A DNA stretch of 64,000 nucleotides from Caldicellulosiruptor saccharolyticus DSM 8903 (GCF_000016545.1 NC_009437.1:1529501-1593500), one strand, 5' to 3'. Counted from the first letter of the stretch, positions 45,281 to 54,314 are shown. Numbers and translations are program-made. The notes: a model not told the origin generated them from the sequence alone.

Positions 45281-45370
45281 AGTGGGAGAACCTATAAGCA
45301 CAATGCATCTACAGAAATGTAAAAATAAAAATTAAGTCACAGAAAAAAATTGCGGCTTTTTGCTTTTTTG
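45281..45370 (+). ncRNA. small-RNA module A, before rpn copy 2
   Basis: About 90-base predicted transcript from the promoter at 45246 to a T-rich end. Core TACA-GAAA-TGTA (45310-45321) followed by AAAATAAAAA is shared with modules B to E. Its 3' hairpin is weaker than in B and E. The rpn gene follows with its own extended -10 (GTGGTATAAT near 45391). Confidence 0.55.
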
Positions 45371-45419
45371 TAGTATAACTGCTCACTCTCGTGGTATAAT
45401 TAGATTGTAAGGCAATATG

Positions 45420-45448
45420 CCCCCTGGAAGTTTGCCAGGAAAAGGGGG
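45420..45448 (+). promoter_or_regulatory. hairpin covering the rpn ribosome site
   Basis: CCTGG (45423) pairs with CCAGG (45435), and the preceding CCC can pair with part of GGGGG (45444-45448), which is the ribosome site for GTG 45459. It may limit rpn translation. The same is present in the second copy (54454-54482). Confidence 0.45.
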
Positions 45449-45458
45449 TTTGCAGTTT

Positions 45459-46409
45459 GTGAAGTTAACAAGAAGCTATGATGTGGGGTTTAAAAAACTT
45501 TTTTCAGACAAGATAAATGTTTGCTGGTTTATAACCGAAATAATCCCGGAACCAAGACTCAAAAACTATACACAGTCGGATATTGAGATTGTTGCAACAG
45601 AGTCTATAAACACCCAGTGGAAAGCACGACGCTCTGATATGGTATACAGACTCCCCTATTCATCATCGTGGATATACTTGCTGGTGGAGTTTCAAAGCAG
45701 GCCAAGTAAGCAAATGCATTGCAGAATCTATGAGTACGTATTTCTTATTCAAAAGAAGTATCAGATAAACAAAAGACTTCCTGTAGTTGTACCAGTGGTT
45801 TTGTATAATGGAGTAGAAAAATGGCAACCTGCGACACAATTCGCTGATAACGTTGAATACGCAGAAGATTTTCCTGAGTATGTTCAGAAATTGAATTATA
45901 TTTTCATCGACGTAAGAGATATACCGGAGGATAAACTGCTGAATGGCAACAATGTGCTTGCCGCTGCCCTGTACGTAGACCAGGTTGCAACAAACCCGGA
46001 CAGTGTTGTAGAAAGACTTTTGGAACTGGGCAAAAACATCAGAATTCCGGAAGAACAAAGAGAAGAGCTGGCAGAATGGCTTTATCATGCAGTACTGAAA
46101 AGTTATAAGATACCCCGGGAAGAAGTCAACGAGTTGTTTGAAAAATCAAAAATTTTGGGGGTGGAAGAGATGTTTCAAAGTACTGCAATGAAAATTAAAA
46201 AAGGACTTGCAGAAGAAAAGAGAAAAATAAAGTTAGAGAGCAAAATTGAAGGGAAAATTGAAGGAAAGATTGAAGGCAGAATGGAAGCACAACTCGAGAT
46301 AGCAAGGAATCTGATACTTGAAGGTGCAGAAGATAGTTTTATAGCTAAAGTAACAGGACTTGATATTGAAAAAGTAAAAGAGCTTAGAAATCAACAACAA
46401 AAACAATAG
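45459..46409 (+). CDS. Rpn-family nuclease / Transposase_31-like, copy 2
   Basis: 316 residues. VGFKKLF start motif, catalytic Asp60 (ARRSDMVY), Glu77 and Gln79 (LLVEFQ), then a helical region and a C-terminal KIEG repeat (KIEGKIEGKIEGRMEAQ) before FIAKVTGLDIEKVKELR. GTG 45459 is preferred over ATG 45417 since AAAGGGGG lies 10 bases upstream. The family promotes recombination and cuts DNA; here the gene is within a block duplicated exactly 9 kb away, which fits a mobile role. Confidence 0.85.
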   Translation: MKLTRSYDVGFKKLFSDKINVCWFITEIIPEPRLKNYTQSDIEIVATESINTQWKARRSDMVYRLPYSSSWIYLLVEFQSRPSKQMHCRIYEYVFLIQKKYQINKRLPVVVPVVLYNGVEKWQPATQFADNVEYAEDFPEYVQKLNYIFIDVRDIPEDKLLNGNNVLAAALYVDQVATNPDSVVERLLELGKNIRIPEEQREELAEWLYHAVLKSYKIPREEVNELFEKSKILGVEEMFQSTAMKIKKGLAEEKRKIKLESKIEGKIEGKIEGRMEAQLEIARNLILEGAEDSFIAKVTGLDIEKVKELRNQQQKQ

Positions 46410-46566
46410 ATTTTGAGGCGGTTAACCCTGCCTTTTGTTTTCAGGAACAGAGTCAAGGTATAGTAACTAAAAAGTCATGTTGGTCAAAAAACGACCAGCA
46501 CAAAAGCCCAAACAAGGCTTGTTCCAGTAGTCAAAGAGCTTTGAAAAAATCTCTTTTTAAATTGTA

Positions 46567-46595
46567 TTGCAAAAACTGCAAAGAAGGTGTATAAT
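46567..46595 (+). promoter_or_regulatory. promoter of small-RNA module B
   Basis: TTGCAA, 17-base spacer, TATAAT. Confidence 0.7.
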
Positions 46596-46601
46596 AAAAC
46601 C

Positions 46602-46686
46602 AATTAGCGAAACCACACCCTAAAACCTGTCTACAAAAATGTAAAAATAAAAAACTACCACAGCAAAAGCTGTGGTTTTTGTTTTT
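46602..46686 (+). ncRNA. small-RNA module B, before the DUF4258/MqsA-like pair
   Basis: About 85-base predicted RNA with TACA-AAAA-TGTA (46632-46643), then terminator CCACAGC-AAAA-GCTGTGG (46658-46675) and T-rich tail. An extended -10 for the next genes (GTGGTATAAT) follows at about 46714. Confidence 0.6.
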
Positions 46687-46798
46687 TGCAGCATAAATAC
46701 ACCGGTTTGTGGTATAATCTTATTAGATAGCCTCCCTTTGGCAGTTTGAAATAAAATTTTTAAGGAGTATAAGAAAAAAGGAGATAAAGTTCACAACA

Positions 46799-47119
46799 AT
46801 GGAGCTAATCATGGATGAAATAAGAAAACTGGCTAAAAAAAGAAAAATAAAATGGCAAAACCATATGATACAAAGAATGAGAGAAAGAAACATAACAAGA
46901 ACAGATGTACTGGAATGTATACAGGAAGGCGAAATTATAGAGCAGTACAATAAAGATTATCCTTATCCAAGCTGCTTAATAATGGGGAGAACCAAAAAGG
47001 GGAATGTATTGCATGTTGTTTGTGCTGTTGGAGAAGGATGGTTATGGTTTATAACCGCTTATTATCCTTCTGAAGATGAGTGGTGTGATGATTTCAAAAC
47101 GAGGAGGAATAAAGAATGA
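46799..47119 (+). CDS. DUF4258 toxin-like protein
   Basis: 106 residues. IKWQNHMIQRMRERNITRTDVLECI is the DUF4258 start pattern (His, Arg, Arg), followed by strands (GRTKKGNVLHVVCAV, GWLWFITAYYPSEDEW). Such proteins pair with YgiT/MqsA-type antitoxins and are taken as RNase toxins. The ribosome site AAGGAG is 15 bases from the ATG, rather far, which would keep synthesis low. The stop overlaps the antitoxin start by 4 bases. Confidence 0.75.
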   Translation: MELIMDEIRKLAKKRKIKWQNHMIQRMRERNITRTDVLECIQEGEIIEQYNKDYPYPSCLIMGRTKKGNVLHVVCAVGEGWLWFITAYYPSEDEWCDDFKTRRNKE

Positions 47120-47346
47120 AATGTTCATTGTGCGGTGCAAGCATGATAGAGGGGAAAATTAAACATATTGTAGATATGGAAAAACAAACTATTATTATTA
47201 AGGACGTTCCCGCTCTTGTATGTAAACAATGCGGAGCATCATTCCTTGACGACGAAGTTGTTGAAAAACTTGAAAAAATAGTAGATGAGCTATTGAAAAA
47301 CAGAGCAGAAATTGTTATTGCAAATTATTCTGAAATGGCCGCATAA
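47116..47346 (+). CDS. MqsA/YgiT-type zinc-finger antitoxin
   Basis: 76 residues with Cys3/Cys6 (MKCSLCG) and Cys36/Cys39 (VCKQCGASF), the four-Cys zinc domain of MqsA-like antitoxins, but without the C-terminal HTH domain of full-length MqsA. It overlaps the DUF4258 gene. Thus it should bind the toxin but may not repress its promoter on its own. Confidence 0.8.
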   Translation: MKCSLCGASMIEGKIKHIVDMEKQTIIIKDVPALVCKQCGASFLDDEVVEKLEKIVDELLKNRAEIVIANYSEMAA

Positions 47347-47353
47347 AGCCACA

Positions 47354-47447
47354 GATGAGTAAAACGAAGGTAAGTAAAATCAAAAAGGAAGTTAGCCACG
47401 GCATAAGTTAGGAAGTAAATTTGCCGTGGTTTTTGTTTTTTAAAGGA
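47354..47447 (+). ncRNA. family-2 repeat with terminator hairpin, copy 1
   Basis: GATGAGTAAAACGAAGGTAA, then AGTAAAATC and GGAAGTTAG, then CCACGGCA (47396) pairing with TGCCGTGG (47422) and a T-rich tail. It ends the toxin-antitoxin transcript and matches 56866-56955 almost base for base. Confidence 0.55.
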
Positions 47448-47448
47448 C

Positions 47449-47505
47449 TTGCTTTTTTGTTAACAATGTGATATATTTTACCTTAGAGTTAACTCATTTG
47501 TTAAC
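47449..47505 (+). promoter_or_regulatory. promoter with three GTTAAC sites for the Xre operon
   Basis: TTGCTT (47449), 17-base spacer, TATATT (47472). GTTAAC at 47459 (inside the spacer), 47488 (within GAGTTAACTC) and 47500. These are probable operators for the Xre protein encoded just downstream. Confidence 0.6.
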
Positions 47506-47517
47506 GAGGTGTTTTAA

Positions 47518-47886
47518 ATGAAAAATGCAGAGCTTTACAAAAGGATAGGGCAAAAACTGCAGGAGGCAAGGAAAAAAGCCGGACTTACTCAGGAACAGGT
47601 AGCAGATTATCTGGGTATCAATAAGGTTCAACTATCATACTATGAAAACGGCGTAAGAGAAATCAGTATTGGGACTCTCCAACAGCTTGCTGATTTATAT
47701 GGTTATACTCTTAATTATTTTTTCGATGACGAAAAGTCTACTGACCCAGCAGTAAGTTTTTCATTCCGTGGAGAGGAACTGGAGAAAGAAGATTTAGAGG
47801 TTATAGCAATGGCAAATCGATTTTTAATCAACCTTGAACAGATGAAAATGATGCTGGCAAGTAAAAAGGAAGGGATGAAAGAGTGA
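47518..47886 (+). CDS. Xre-family repressor
   Basis: 122 residues; N-terminal Cro/CI HTH (LQEARKKAGLTQEQVADYLGINKVQLSYYENGVREIS, 13-49) and a short helical C-terminal domain. It overlaps the ImmA-like gene by 4 bases. Xre plus ImmA/IrrE is a standard anti-repressor pair: the protease inactivates the repressor upon stress. GAGGTG precedes the ATG, and three GTTAAC sites lie upstream. Confidence 0.88.
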   Translation: MKNAELYKRIGQKLQEARKKAGLTQEQVADYLGINKVQLSYYENGVREISIGTLQQLADLYGYTLNYFFDDEKSTDPAVSFSFRGEELEKEDLEVIAMANRFLINLEQMKMMLASKKEGMKE

Positions 47887-48656
47887 ACTTGAAAAAAGAG
47901 ATGGAACTTTTAGCTCTTCAAATACGAGGTAGCTTGGGTATAGGAATATTTGACAAGATAAATATATTTGACTTTTTAAGCAATGTAGAAGGTATATCAT
48001 TGATGATAGTTGAAATGAGCGATAAAATTTCAGGAATGGTTTTGAGGCGTAACGATGAGAGTTTAATTGTTATAAATTCAAAAAAAACTCTTGGACATCA
48101 GCATTTTACTGCTGCACATGAGTACTACCACCTCAAGTTTGACAGAAACATCTCCCACCGTATATGCCCTATTAAAAAATTTGAAGATGAATATGAAGAA
48201 GAGTACAAAGCTAATCAATTTGCAGTAAATTTTCTCTTACCGGAACAGGCAGTAGAATTTGTCCTATCCCGAAGAGTTAAGGATAAAAAGATTGAACTTG
48301 ATGATGTAATATTTTTAGAACAGTATTTTGAAGTCAGCCATCAGTTAATGTTAATAAGACTCAAAGAGCTTGGATATATCAATAATGTCCAGTATGAAGA
48401 GTTTAAGACAAATGTCATTAAAAGAGCATATGAACTGGGTTATTTCACAGAGATATACAAACCAACAAATGATAAAGGGATTAAGGTATATTCAAAATAT
48501 CTTGAACTTGCGACAAGATTGTACGAACAGGGAAGAATTTCTACCGGAAAGTATGAGGAGCTTTTAATTGAAGGTGGCTATGCTGACATTGTATTTAACG
48601 TACCGGAAGAGATAGAAGGTGTGGCAGATGAACTTGAAGATGCCGGTATTTTTTGA
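47883..48656 (+). CDS. ImmA/IrrE-family metallopeptidase
   Basis: 257 residues. Zinc site HEYYH (79-83, HExxH) in FTAAHEYYHLKF, with a downstream acidic segment EDEYEEEYKANQFAVNFLLP that provides the third ligand as usual in COG2856. It should cleave or modulate the upstream Xre repressor. The C-terminal 100 residues are helical. The PIN gene overlaps its end by 29 bases, so all three are one operon. Confidence 0.87.
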   Translation: MNLKKEMELLALQIRGSLGIGIFDKINIFDFLSNVEGISLMIVEMSDKISGMVLRRNDESLIVINSKKTLGHQHFTAAHEYYHLKFDRNISHRICPIKKFEDEYEEEYKANQFAVNFLLPEQAVEFVLSRRVKDKKIELDDVIFLEQYFEVSHQLMLIRLKELGYINNVQYEEFKTNVIKRAYELGYFTEIYKPTNDKGIKVYSKYLELATRLYEQGRISTGKYEELLIEGGYADIVFNVPEEIEGVADELEDAGIF

Positions 48657-49179
48657 CACTGACTGTCTTTGTTCTTTTTCATGGGTCAATAGATTAGATA
48701 TTCTTATTGAACTTTTTGGAAACAATGTTTGTATTCCTTCTTTGGTTTTTAGGGAAATTGAAAGGCTTAGATATACAAAAAGTAGTTTTGTTTATCAGAA
48801 CATCAAGGGAAAAATAGAAACAGGAGAGTTTAAACTTATAAAATTAGAACCTCTCCACACTTTGTACACTGAATTTTTGGAACTTGTAGACCCGGCTAAA
48901 GAAAAGCCGGTCGGAAATGGGGAAGCTGCAGCAATCGTTCTTGCTAAACAATACAATGGTACCCTTGCCAGCAACAATCTCAAAGATGTGCTGCCGAATA
49001 TTCAGCCCGACCACCCACCACTGATAACTACGGAAACCATTCTATACCTTGCATATCAAAGAAAAATCATAAGCTTTCATGAAGGACAACAAATGTTAGA
49101 TGAGATGAAACTAAGAAAAAGAAAACTTTCAACTTACAGCTTTTTTGAGCTTCTTGACAAGTACAAAGAAACAGACTAA
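48628..49179 (+). CDS. PIN-domain-like nuclease
   Basis: 183 residues. N-terminal PVFFDTDCLCSF has the first acidic residue, REIERL the second, and GNGEAAAIVLAKQYNGTLASNN the third and fourth, the normal order of PIN RNases. ATG 48628 is chosen for AGAAGGTG upstream; GTG 48619 is also possible. As the third gene of an Xre-ImmA operon it looks like the effector released under stress. Confidence 0.75.
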   Translation: MNLKMPVFFDTDCLCSFSWVNRLDILIELFGNNVCIPSLVFREIERLRYTKSSFVYQNIKGKIETGEFKLIKLEPLHTLYTEFLELVDPAKEKPVGNGEAAAIVLAKQYNGTLASNNLKDVLPNIQPDHPPLITTETILYLAYQRKIISFHEGQQMLDEMKLRKRKLSTYSFFELLDKYKETD

Positions 49180-49205
49180 ATAACTGTTGCAATTTCAAAC
49201 TGCAA

Positions 49206-49260
49206 AAGGTAAGTAAAATCAAAAGGAAGTTAGGAAGTAAATTTGCCGTGGTTTTTTGTT
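49206..49260 (+). repeat. family-2 repeat, copy 2, left hairpin arm deleted
   Basis: Matches the other two copies but lacks CCACGGCA and neighbouring bases; the loss lies between two AAGTTAG direct repeats. The right arm TTTGCCGTGG and T run remain, so the terminator hairpin is destroyed. Confidence 0.6.
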
Positions 49261-49354
49261 TTTTTTTGGCAGGCAAAATTTTTGTGTAGCAAATTTCAAA
49301 ATCATGGTATAACTATAATGAGAAAAACTTTAGCAAAAGGGAGTTGATGTAGCC

Positions 49355-50953
49355 ATGAGAAAACTTTTGAGCTTTGCAGTCATCCTGAGCCTGCTTTTGA
49401 GCTTTACCTTTCCGATAGCACAGGCAGGAACAATCACACAGAAAGTACAGGCAGCAATAAACAAAATAGACTACATCACAGCAGGTGAGTTTGTAACATC
49501 GCTTTTAATAGGTGCAAAGGTAAAGCCAAATGCAATAGCTGACTACTGGGGGAAAGCTTTATCAATGGGCTTGATACCGGGTGAGGTCAAAAAAGACAAG
49601 CCGCTTACACGAGCTCAGGCAAGCTACATTGTGTGGAAACTCATAAATGCAGTGCCAGAGCTTAAGGATAAGAATATACCGGTCAAAACAGTTGTACTGT
49701 CACCGGTAGATTACACGTTCTGGTCAGGAGGGGATGTAACTCACAATTTCAGAGGTGCTTATGTTGCGTGGGGTCCACCAGAATGGGATAATAGGCCTTG
49801 GGCACATTTTAATTCAAAATATGCTGTAATGGCATATGACCTTGTTGTGATTGACAAGTATTATAAGGATGGAACAGTTAAGACAGTGCATGTGTGGAAC
49901 AGGCTCAAAGATTACTTTTTGCCGCTTGACTGGTGGAAGGTTTTGCAGAGGTTTATGAAAGAGAACCCTGACAAAGTCAAGTTTGACCTGCCAGCAGAAA
50001 GGCTCAAAGCTCAAGTATGGGTGTTGGGGAATCATGGCGTTAATGTTTTGGCAAGTAAATCAATTACAGATAACAAATTTGCTGTACCATCGAATATTAA
50101 CAGACAGTTATATTCCCTGTTCTATGTACCAAAAGGTATTCCACATAGCTGGGGTGAAGGTTATTCATTCTTTACCCTAAAGTATAGCAAAGAGATTGCT
50201 GGAGGAGAAATGAAGCCACTTTACTGGCAGATATTCTTACCATGGCTTGAATTTGGCAAATACAAAAGCACAAATGTAGATGACTGGCAGTGGACAGCAG
50301 AGCTCAATCCTGTGACAAATGAAGCACTTAACAGGTGGCTTATGAAACTGCCAAGGAAATTCCCGCTTGACTGGACGAGATTTAAATATATTTGTTCAGA
50401 CTTTAGCAGAATACCAACGCTGTATCAGGAAGCAGTCTTAAGGCTTGCAGACCTTGGCATAATCCAGCCAGAAGCCAATGTTACTCCAGATGTTTTTAAG
50501 GATAAGAAGAAGTTCAAGACAATCATGAATTATGTAACATGGCAACTAAATCGACCGACACTCACAGAAATGCCTGATATAAGGTTCAATGCAGGTAAGG
50601 CTTTAACAAGAGCAGAAGCAGTTGATATGATAACAAAGGTATTTGATGACAGTAAAAGAGTTGTGTTTGATGAGCTGACATTTGCAAATGATAATATCGA
50701 CGATTACGGGTATAATTATGGATTCAAAAAGAGAACAGGGTCTGAACCTAATGATGTTTCCACTGTCCTGTATTACCATGTAGGTAAGACTATAACGTAC
50801 CGAATAGATGAATTATGGCAACTGTTGTACATGAAATATGACTTGCCACAGAGGAAGGTTTCCCGATATCCAACGCAGTTAAGCTTTGAATGTAATTATG
50901 GTGCTATCTTTACGTCAAATTGGATTTATCCTTTGTATGATGGCACTCTATAA
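49355..50953 (+). CDS. large secreted protein with SLH-like segments, first pair
   Basis: 532 residues. Signal peptide KLLSFAVILSLLLSFTFPIAQA. SLH-like stretches: ITAGEFVTSLLIGAKV...LTRAQASYIVWK (near 40-95) and LTRAEAVDMITKVF (about 418-431), in between a Trp/Tyr-rich domain. It is a paralogue of the lipoprotein at 57.3 kb. AAAGGGAG precedes. SLH-like parts suggest binding to the cell wall; the protein may anchor a surface structure used in mating. A stump of a third paralogue is at 57041. Confidence 0.6.
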   Translation: MRKLLSFAVILSLLLSFTFPIAQAGTITQKVQAAINKIDYITAGEFVTSLLIGAKVKPNAIADYWGKALSMGLIPGEVKKDKPLTRAQASYIVWKLINAVPELKDKNIPVKTVVLSPVDYTFWSGGDVTHNFRGAYVAWGPPEWDNRPWAHFNSKYAVMAYDLVVIDKYYKDGTVKTVHVWNRLKDYFLPLDWWKVLQRFMKENPDKVKFDLPAERLKAQVWVLGNHGVNVLASKSITDNKFAVPSNINRQLYSLFYVPKGIPHSWGEGYSFFTLKYSKEIAGGEMKPLYWQIFLPWLEFGKYKSTNVDDWQWTAELNPVTNEALNRWLMKLPRKFPLDWTRFKYICSDFSRIPTLYQEAVLRLADLGIIQPEANVTPDVFKDKKKFKTIMNYVTWQLNRPTLTEMPDIRFNAGKALTRAEAVDMITKVFDDSKRVVFDELTFANDNIDDYGYNYGFKKRTGSEPNDVSTVLYYHVGKTITYRIDELWQLLYMKYDLPQRKVSRYPTQLSFECNYGAIFTSNWIYPLYDGTL

Positions 50954-50974
50954 AGTGGAGGTGTGATTGCTGGA

Positions 50975-53189
50975 ATGTTCATAAGAACATTAAAGAGCAA
51001 GGGTCAAAATAAACCCCTTGCTTTATTTTTAGTCATGGTATTTGTGTTTGAGATTGTAGCTCAGTTTTTTACCTTTAACGAAAGTATATGCAATCGACTA
51101 CAGTGCAGTATCAAACAATTATTACGAAGATGGATTTGACAGTTATAATGGGATAACAAGAGCAGATGTTATCAGGGATATTTTTAATAACAATGCAAAA
51201 GAATCTATACCTGTTGATGGTTACGGCACCTTCTACCTCAACACCGAATACGCAATAGACTACAGGAAAGCAGTATATGGACTTCCGGGAAGTGTACCGG
51301 GCAATCCTTATGGTGCAAAAAGAGTAAGTTACAGTGCAAATCCGTGGAAACCATCATCAATTGGTTACTGGTGGATAAAAGAATATGAACCAAACATTGC
51401 AACAATAGTGCCGGCTCATACTTCTGGTGCGACCAGAGTTATATTCAAATACGATGGATACAGTGCAGACAAACGGCCATATCAGAATCCTTACTGGTCA
51501 GAAAACGGCGATGAATTTTTGAAGTGGTCCGACCTGACAAGTTCAAACCTTGCATCAAAGACAGATAGTGATGTTAGGAACCAATATAACAGTTTGGTTG
51601 CACAGGACAGAACAAATAGTTTGGGTAGTAAAGAGAAAGATAAAATTTACAACACATACGTGAAAGGCGGATACTATCTCAGAGCTGTGAGCTCAAATAA
51701 AGATATAGATGGTTCATACATCAATGCACTTTCCTGGCTTACAGAAGATTTACTTTTCAGCAAAGGCGTTATAATAGGTTCTGCACAGGAAGGATATTTG
51801 CAAATAATCCTGTTTTTCAGGAAAAACGGAAAAGTTGCACCTGTAAAATTTACTGGTGCAATTAACAAGTTCTTGCCAGACCAGCAGGACGTAGTAGCCT
51901 ACAGTATTTCATACGGTAGTTCAAATTTACCTAAAACATCAGATGGTTCTGCCTTTGTATTTGACCCTGCGAAAAACTCTACAGCTAATATCAACCTAAC
52001 AGTTAAAGGTGTATTTTACGATTATAAGGATTACAACCATAGCATAGTAGACATATGGTATTTTACAAGAAACGACGCAAGATACTACACAGTTTTAAAC
52101 TACTTTAAAATCAATGATGTTGATTACACAGACCAGCTTGTTTACAAAGGTGTAACTGGAGAGAATAAATACAGAGAAGGGCAACGAACTTCTGGGACAG
52201 ACAACAGCAAGGTCGTATTTACCAGTAACGCTAACGACTATAACATCCAGATACCTGCTGACCGTTTGCAGACAGGTACTAATACAATAACGATAAGTGC
52301 CAAGGTAAGAGTATTCTTTACAGCAGGTTACCATGTAGATTCCTACAACTCAGCAAGCCAGACAATCACAATAATCAAAAAGCCTTCTCTGTCAGCACCG
52401 CAGCTTCAACTTTCAGTAACTCCTTCTTACAGCGAAGTTGTAATTTCAAACGGACAGTACAACCCATCAACAATCCAGCACAGGGTAAAACCTGTAAAGG
52501 TCACAGGGTTAACAGTTCCTGCTGGCTGGAAGGTTGTCAGGCTCGATTTTGTAATTGACAAAGACAGAAGCAGAGTACAGAGTGCAACAACACCGGATTA
52601 TAGCGAAAGCTATGATACAACCGCTACATCCATCACAAGCTTTACACAGAGCAAAACTTTTGATTACAACACAACGTACATCCAGCCGGGCAAAACAGGT
52701 ACACCGGCATACTACGGCAAGGTCAGGTACGTTTTGAAAGACCCAAACGGGAATTTGCATACGTCAGATTGGTCAAACCCTCCTGCACCTGTACAGGCAA
52801 GAGTCAGTGTGAAAGAAAATTCTGATACACCAGTGCTTTCCGCAAATTCAAATGATGTGATTAACCTTGATAAGAATGGCAACCCAACTTCATACACAGT
52901 AAAAATCTCAGCCACTGCAAATGTGGGCGACACAGGGACTAAGACAATCCAAAAATGGGTATTCACAGCAGTTCATAACGAAAATACATCTGAAACAGGA
53001 ACAAGCACCGTTACAACCACCGGCAGAAACGCAAGCACAACCATTTCAGTACCTATTGCAACAAATAAAGACAGAACAACAGAAACATTTAACGTAACGG
53101 CTACACTGTTTTTTACCGACGGAACGTCAAAGAAGTCAAATACAGTTAAAGTTGAAGTTCCTGTAAACGTTAAACAGGGTATAACTTAA
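50975..53189 (+). pseudogene. large secreted adhesin-like protein, frame broken at a T6 run
   Basis: From ATG 50975 (GGAGGTG 11 bases before) the frame encodes a signal sequence (LALFLVMVFVFEIVAQF), then shifts. At six T residues (51065-51070) loss of one base joins it to a frame that runs to 53189: FLPLTKVYA, then IDYSAVSNNYYEDGF. Coding is convincing well before the first available start in the second frame (GTG 51408). The body (about 690 residues) is Thr/Ser/Tyr-rich with beta-sandwich-like repeats near the C-terminus. May be a mutation, a sequencing error or real slippage. Confidence 0.6.
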
Positions 53190-53460
53190 CGATGAAGTAC
53201 TTTGTGTATTCACCCTTTTTCGAAGCTGGAATAAAATCAATAAGTCCTTTGTTTTTTAGTTCGCTTCGCGCCCTTGTAAAAGTTTTTTCATCAATACCCA
53301 GCAGTTTACAAAAATCTTGGTTACTCCTTTCAAACCATTCGCTCCAACCGTCTTCATTATTCGTCATTAACATTGCAAAGTAAACAGCAATAGCGGTAAG
53401 CGATAAACCATGTTTTTTTAGCCATCTGTGAAATGCATTGAGCTGTTTTATATAGTTCAT
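53170..53460 (-). CDS. small winged-helix (replication-type) protein
   Basis: 96 residues. LSLTAIAVYFAMLMTNNEDGW...FCKLLGIDEKTFTRARSELKNKGLIDF fits the winged-helix start found in DnaD-like and phage replication proteins. AAGGTG lies 8 bases before the ATG. It overlaps the 3' end of the secreted-protein gene by 20 bases, tail to tail, and diverges from an Xre regulator with shared CACTATAGTG operators. Confidence 0.6.
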   Translation of the reverse strand: MNYIKQLNAFHRWLKKHGLSLTAIAVYFAMLMTNNEDGWSEWFERSNQDFCKLLGIDEKTFTRARSELKNKGLIDFIPASKKGEYTKYFIVKLYPV

Positions 53461-53504
53461 TTTGGTACACCTTCATAAAGTTAATCTTGGTTTAACTTAA
53501 TTTT

Positions 53505-53583
53505 AGCACTATAGTGGTATAAAATCAACACTATAGTACTGATAATTGCCCTGTTAGTTGTGTTATTATTACTATAGTGCTAA
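53505..53583. promoter_or_regulatory. three CACTATAGTG operators in a divergent promoter region
   Basis: CACTATAGTG at 53507-53516 (next to GTATAAAAT), CACTATAGTA at 53529-53538 and TACTATAGTG at 53570-53579; the outer two are in inverted sense within the longer consensus TTTAGCACTATAGTRG. They likely bind the Xre protein encoded at 53619. Confidence 0.65.
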
Positions 53584-53618
53584 AGGTTTGTGAACAATGT
53601 TTTGAGGGGAGTTAGCAA

Positions 53619-53930
53619 ATGGAAGTTGGGAAAAAGATCAAAGAATTAAGAAAACAGAAGAAATGGAGCCAGGAAAAACTCGCAGCAGAAGCGGGAATTT
53701 CGCAATCTGCACTTTCAGCAATAGAAAGGGGAATAAAACAACCCACAGTTGAAACTCTGAACAACATTTGCAATGCACTGAACATCACTTTGGTCGATTT
53801 TTTTTCTGAAGAAAAAACAGAACTTTCTCCTGCGCTGTTAGAGTTAATTAATGTAGCTTCTAAGATGCCAGAAAATAAATTGAAATTAATAAGTGATTTC
53901 ATAAGGGGATTGAGTGAAAACGATGATTAG
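53619..53930 (+). CDS. Xre-family regulator
   Basis: 103 residues, HTH from about 6 to 60 (IKELRKQKKWSQEKLAAEAGISQSALSAIERGIKQPTVETL), short helical tail. GAGGGGAG lies before the ATG. The upstream CACTATAGTG sites suggest self-control and control of the divergent winged-helix gene. Copy 2 of the Rpn block begins a few bases after its stop. Confidence 0.88.
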   Translation: MEVGKKIKELRKQKKWSQEKLAAEAGISQSALSAIERGIKQPTVETLNNICNALNITLVDFFSEEKTELSPALLELINVASKMPENKLKLISDFIRGLSENDD

Positions 53931-54016
53931 TCTTTGCTTGCCCCAACAAATGTTCGCTATTCTAAAATCAATTCAAAGCAAATCGAGCTTTCTGAAACTC
54001 CAGCAGACACAGGGTA

Positions 54017-54111
54017 GCTCGAAAGCCCGGAGCGGACTTCAGCACATGGCGCAAAGCAAGAATACAAGCGGGTTTGCGGGAAGTAGACAGGTCCGGAGAG
54101 AGCTTTCGAGC
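54017..54111 (+). ncRNA. nested multi-helix structure, second copy
   Basis: Identical to 44983-45077 with the same four nested helices. Confidence 0.6.
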
Positions 54112-54314
54112 CGGGGTTAAGCAACAAAACAGGCAAAGGGGCAGGGAAAAGGTTTGTAAACGATTTCACAAGAGTGCTGCATAAAAAAGTCATATCAGCT
54201 ACAAAACAATTGGTTCAAAAGCCCAAACATAACCTGTGCCAGTAGACAAAAGCCTTGAGAATTTCAACTCTGAGTTGTATTGTAAAAACTGAAAATTAGA
54301 GATATAATGGAGTC

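Larger units (their letters stand above)
44969..46667. repeat. 1,699-bp exact repeat block, copy 1 (Rpn unit)
   Basis: Identical as far as I can compare to 54003-55701 at a constant offset of 9034. It contains a nested stem structure, small-RNA module A, the rpn gene and most of small-RNA module B. Diverged homology extends a further 58 bp left (starting CAACATATGTTCGCTATT at 44911) and about 60 bp right. Confidence 0.85.

Noticed and set aside
45663-46088. 141-codon minus frame inside rpn, repeated at 54697
   Set aside because: Shadow of rpn; identical only because the block is duplicated.
46560-46700. Integron attC sites in front of toxin-antitoxin cassettes
   Set aside because: No integron integrase and no attC-type core inverse repeats; the modules start with good promoters instead.
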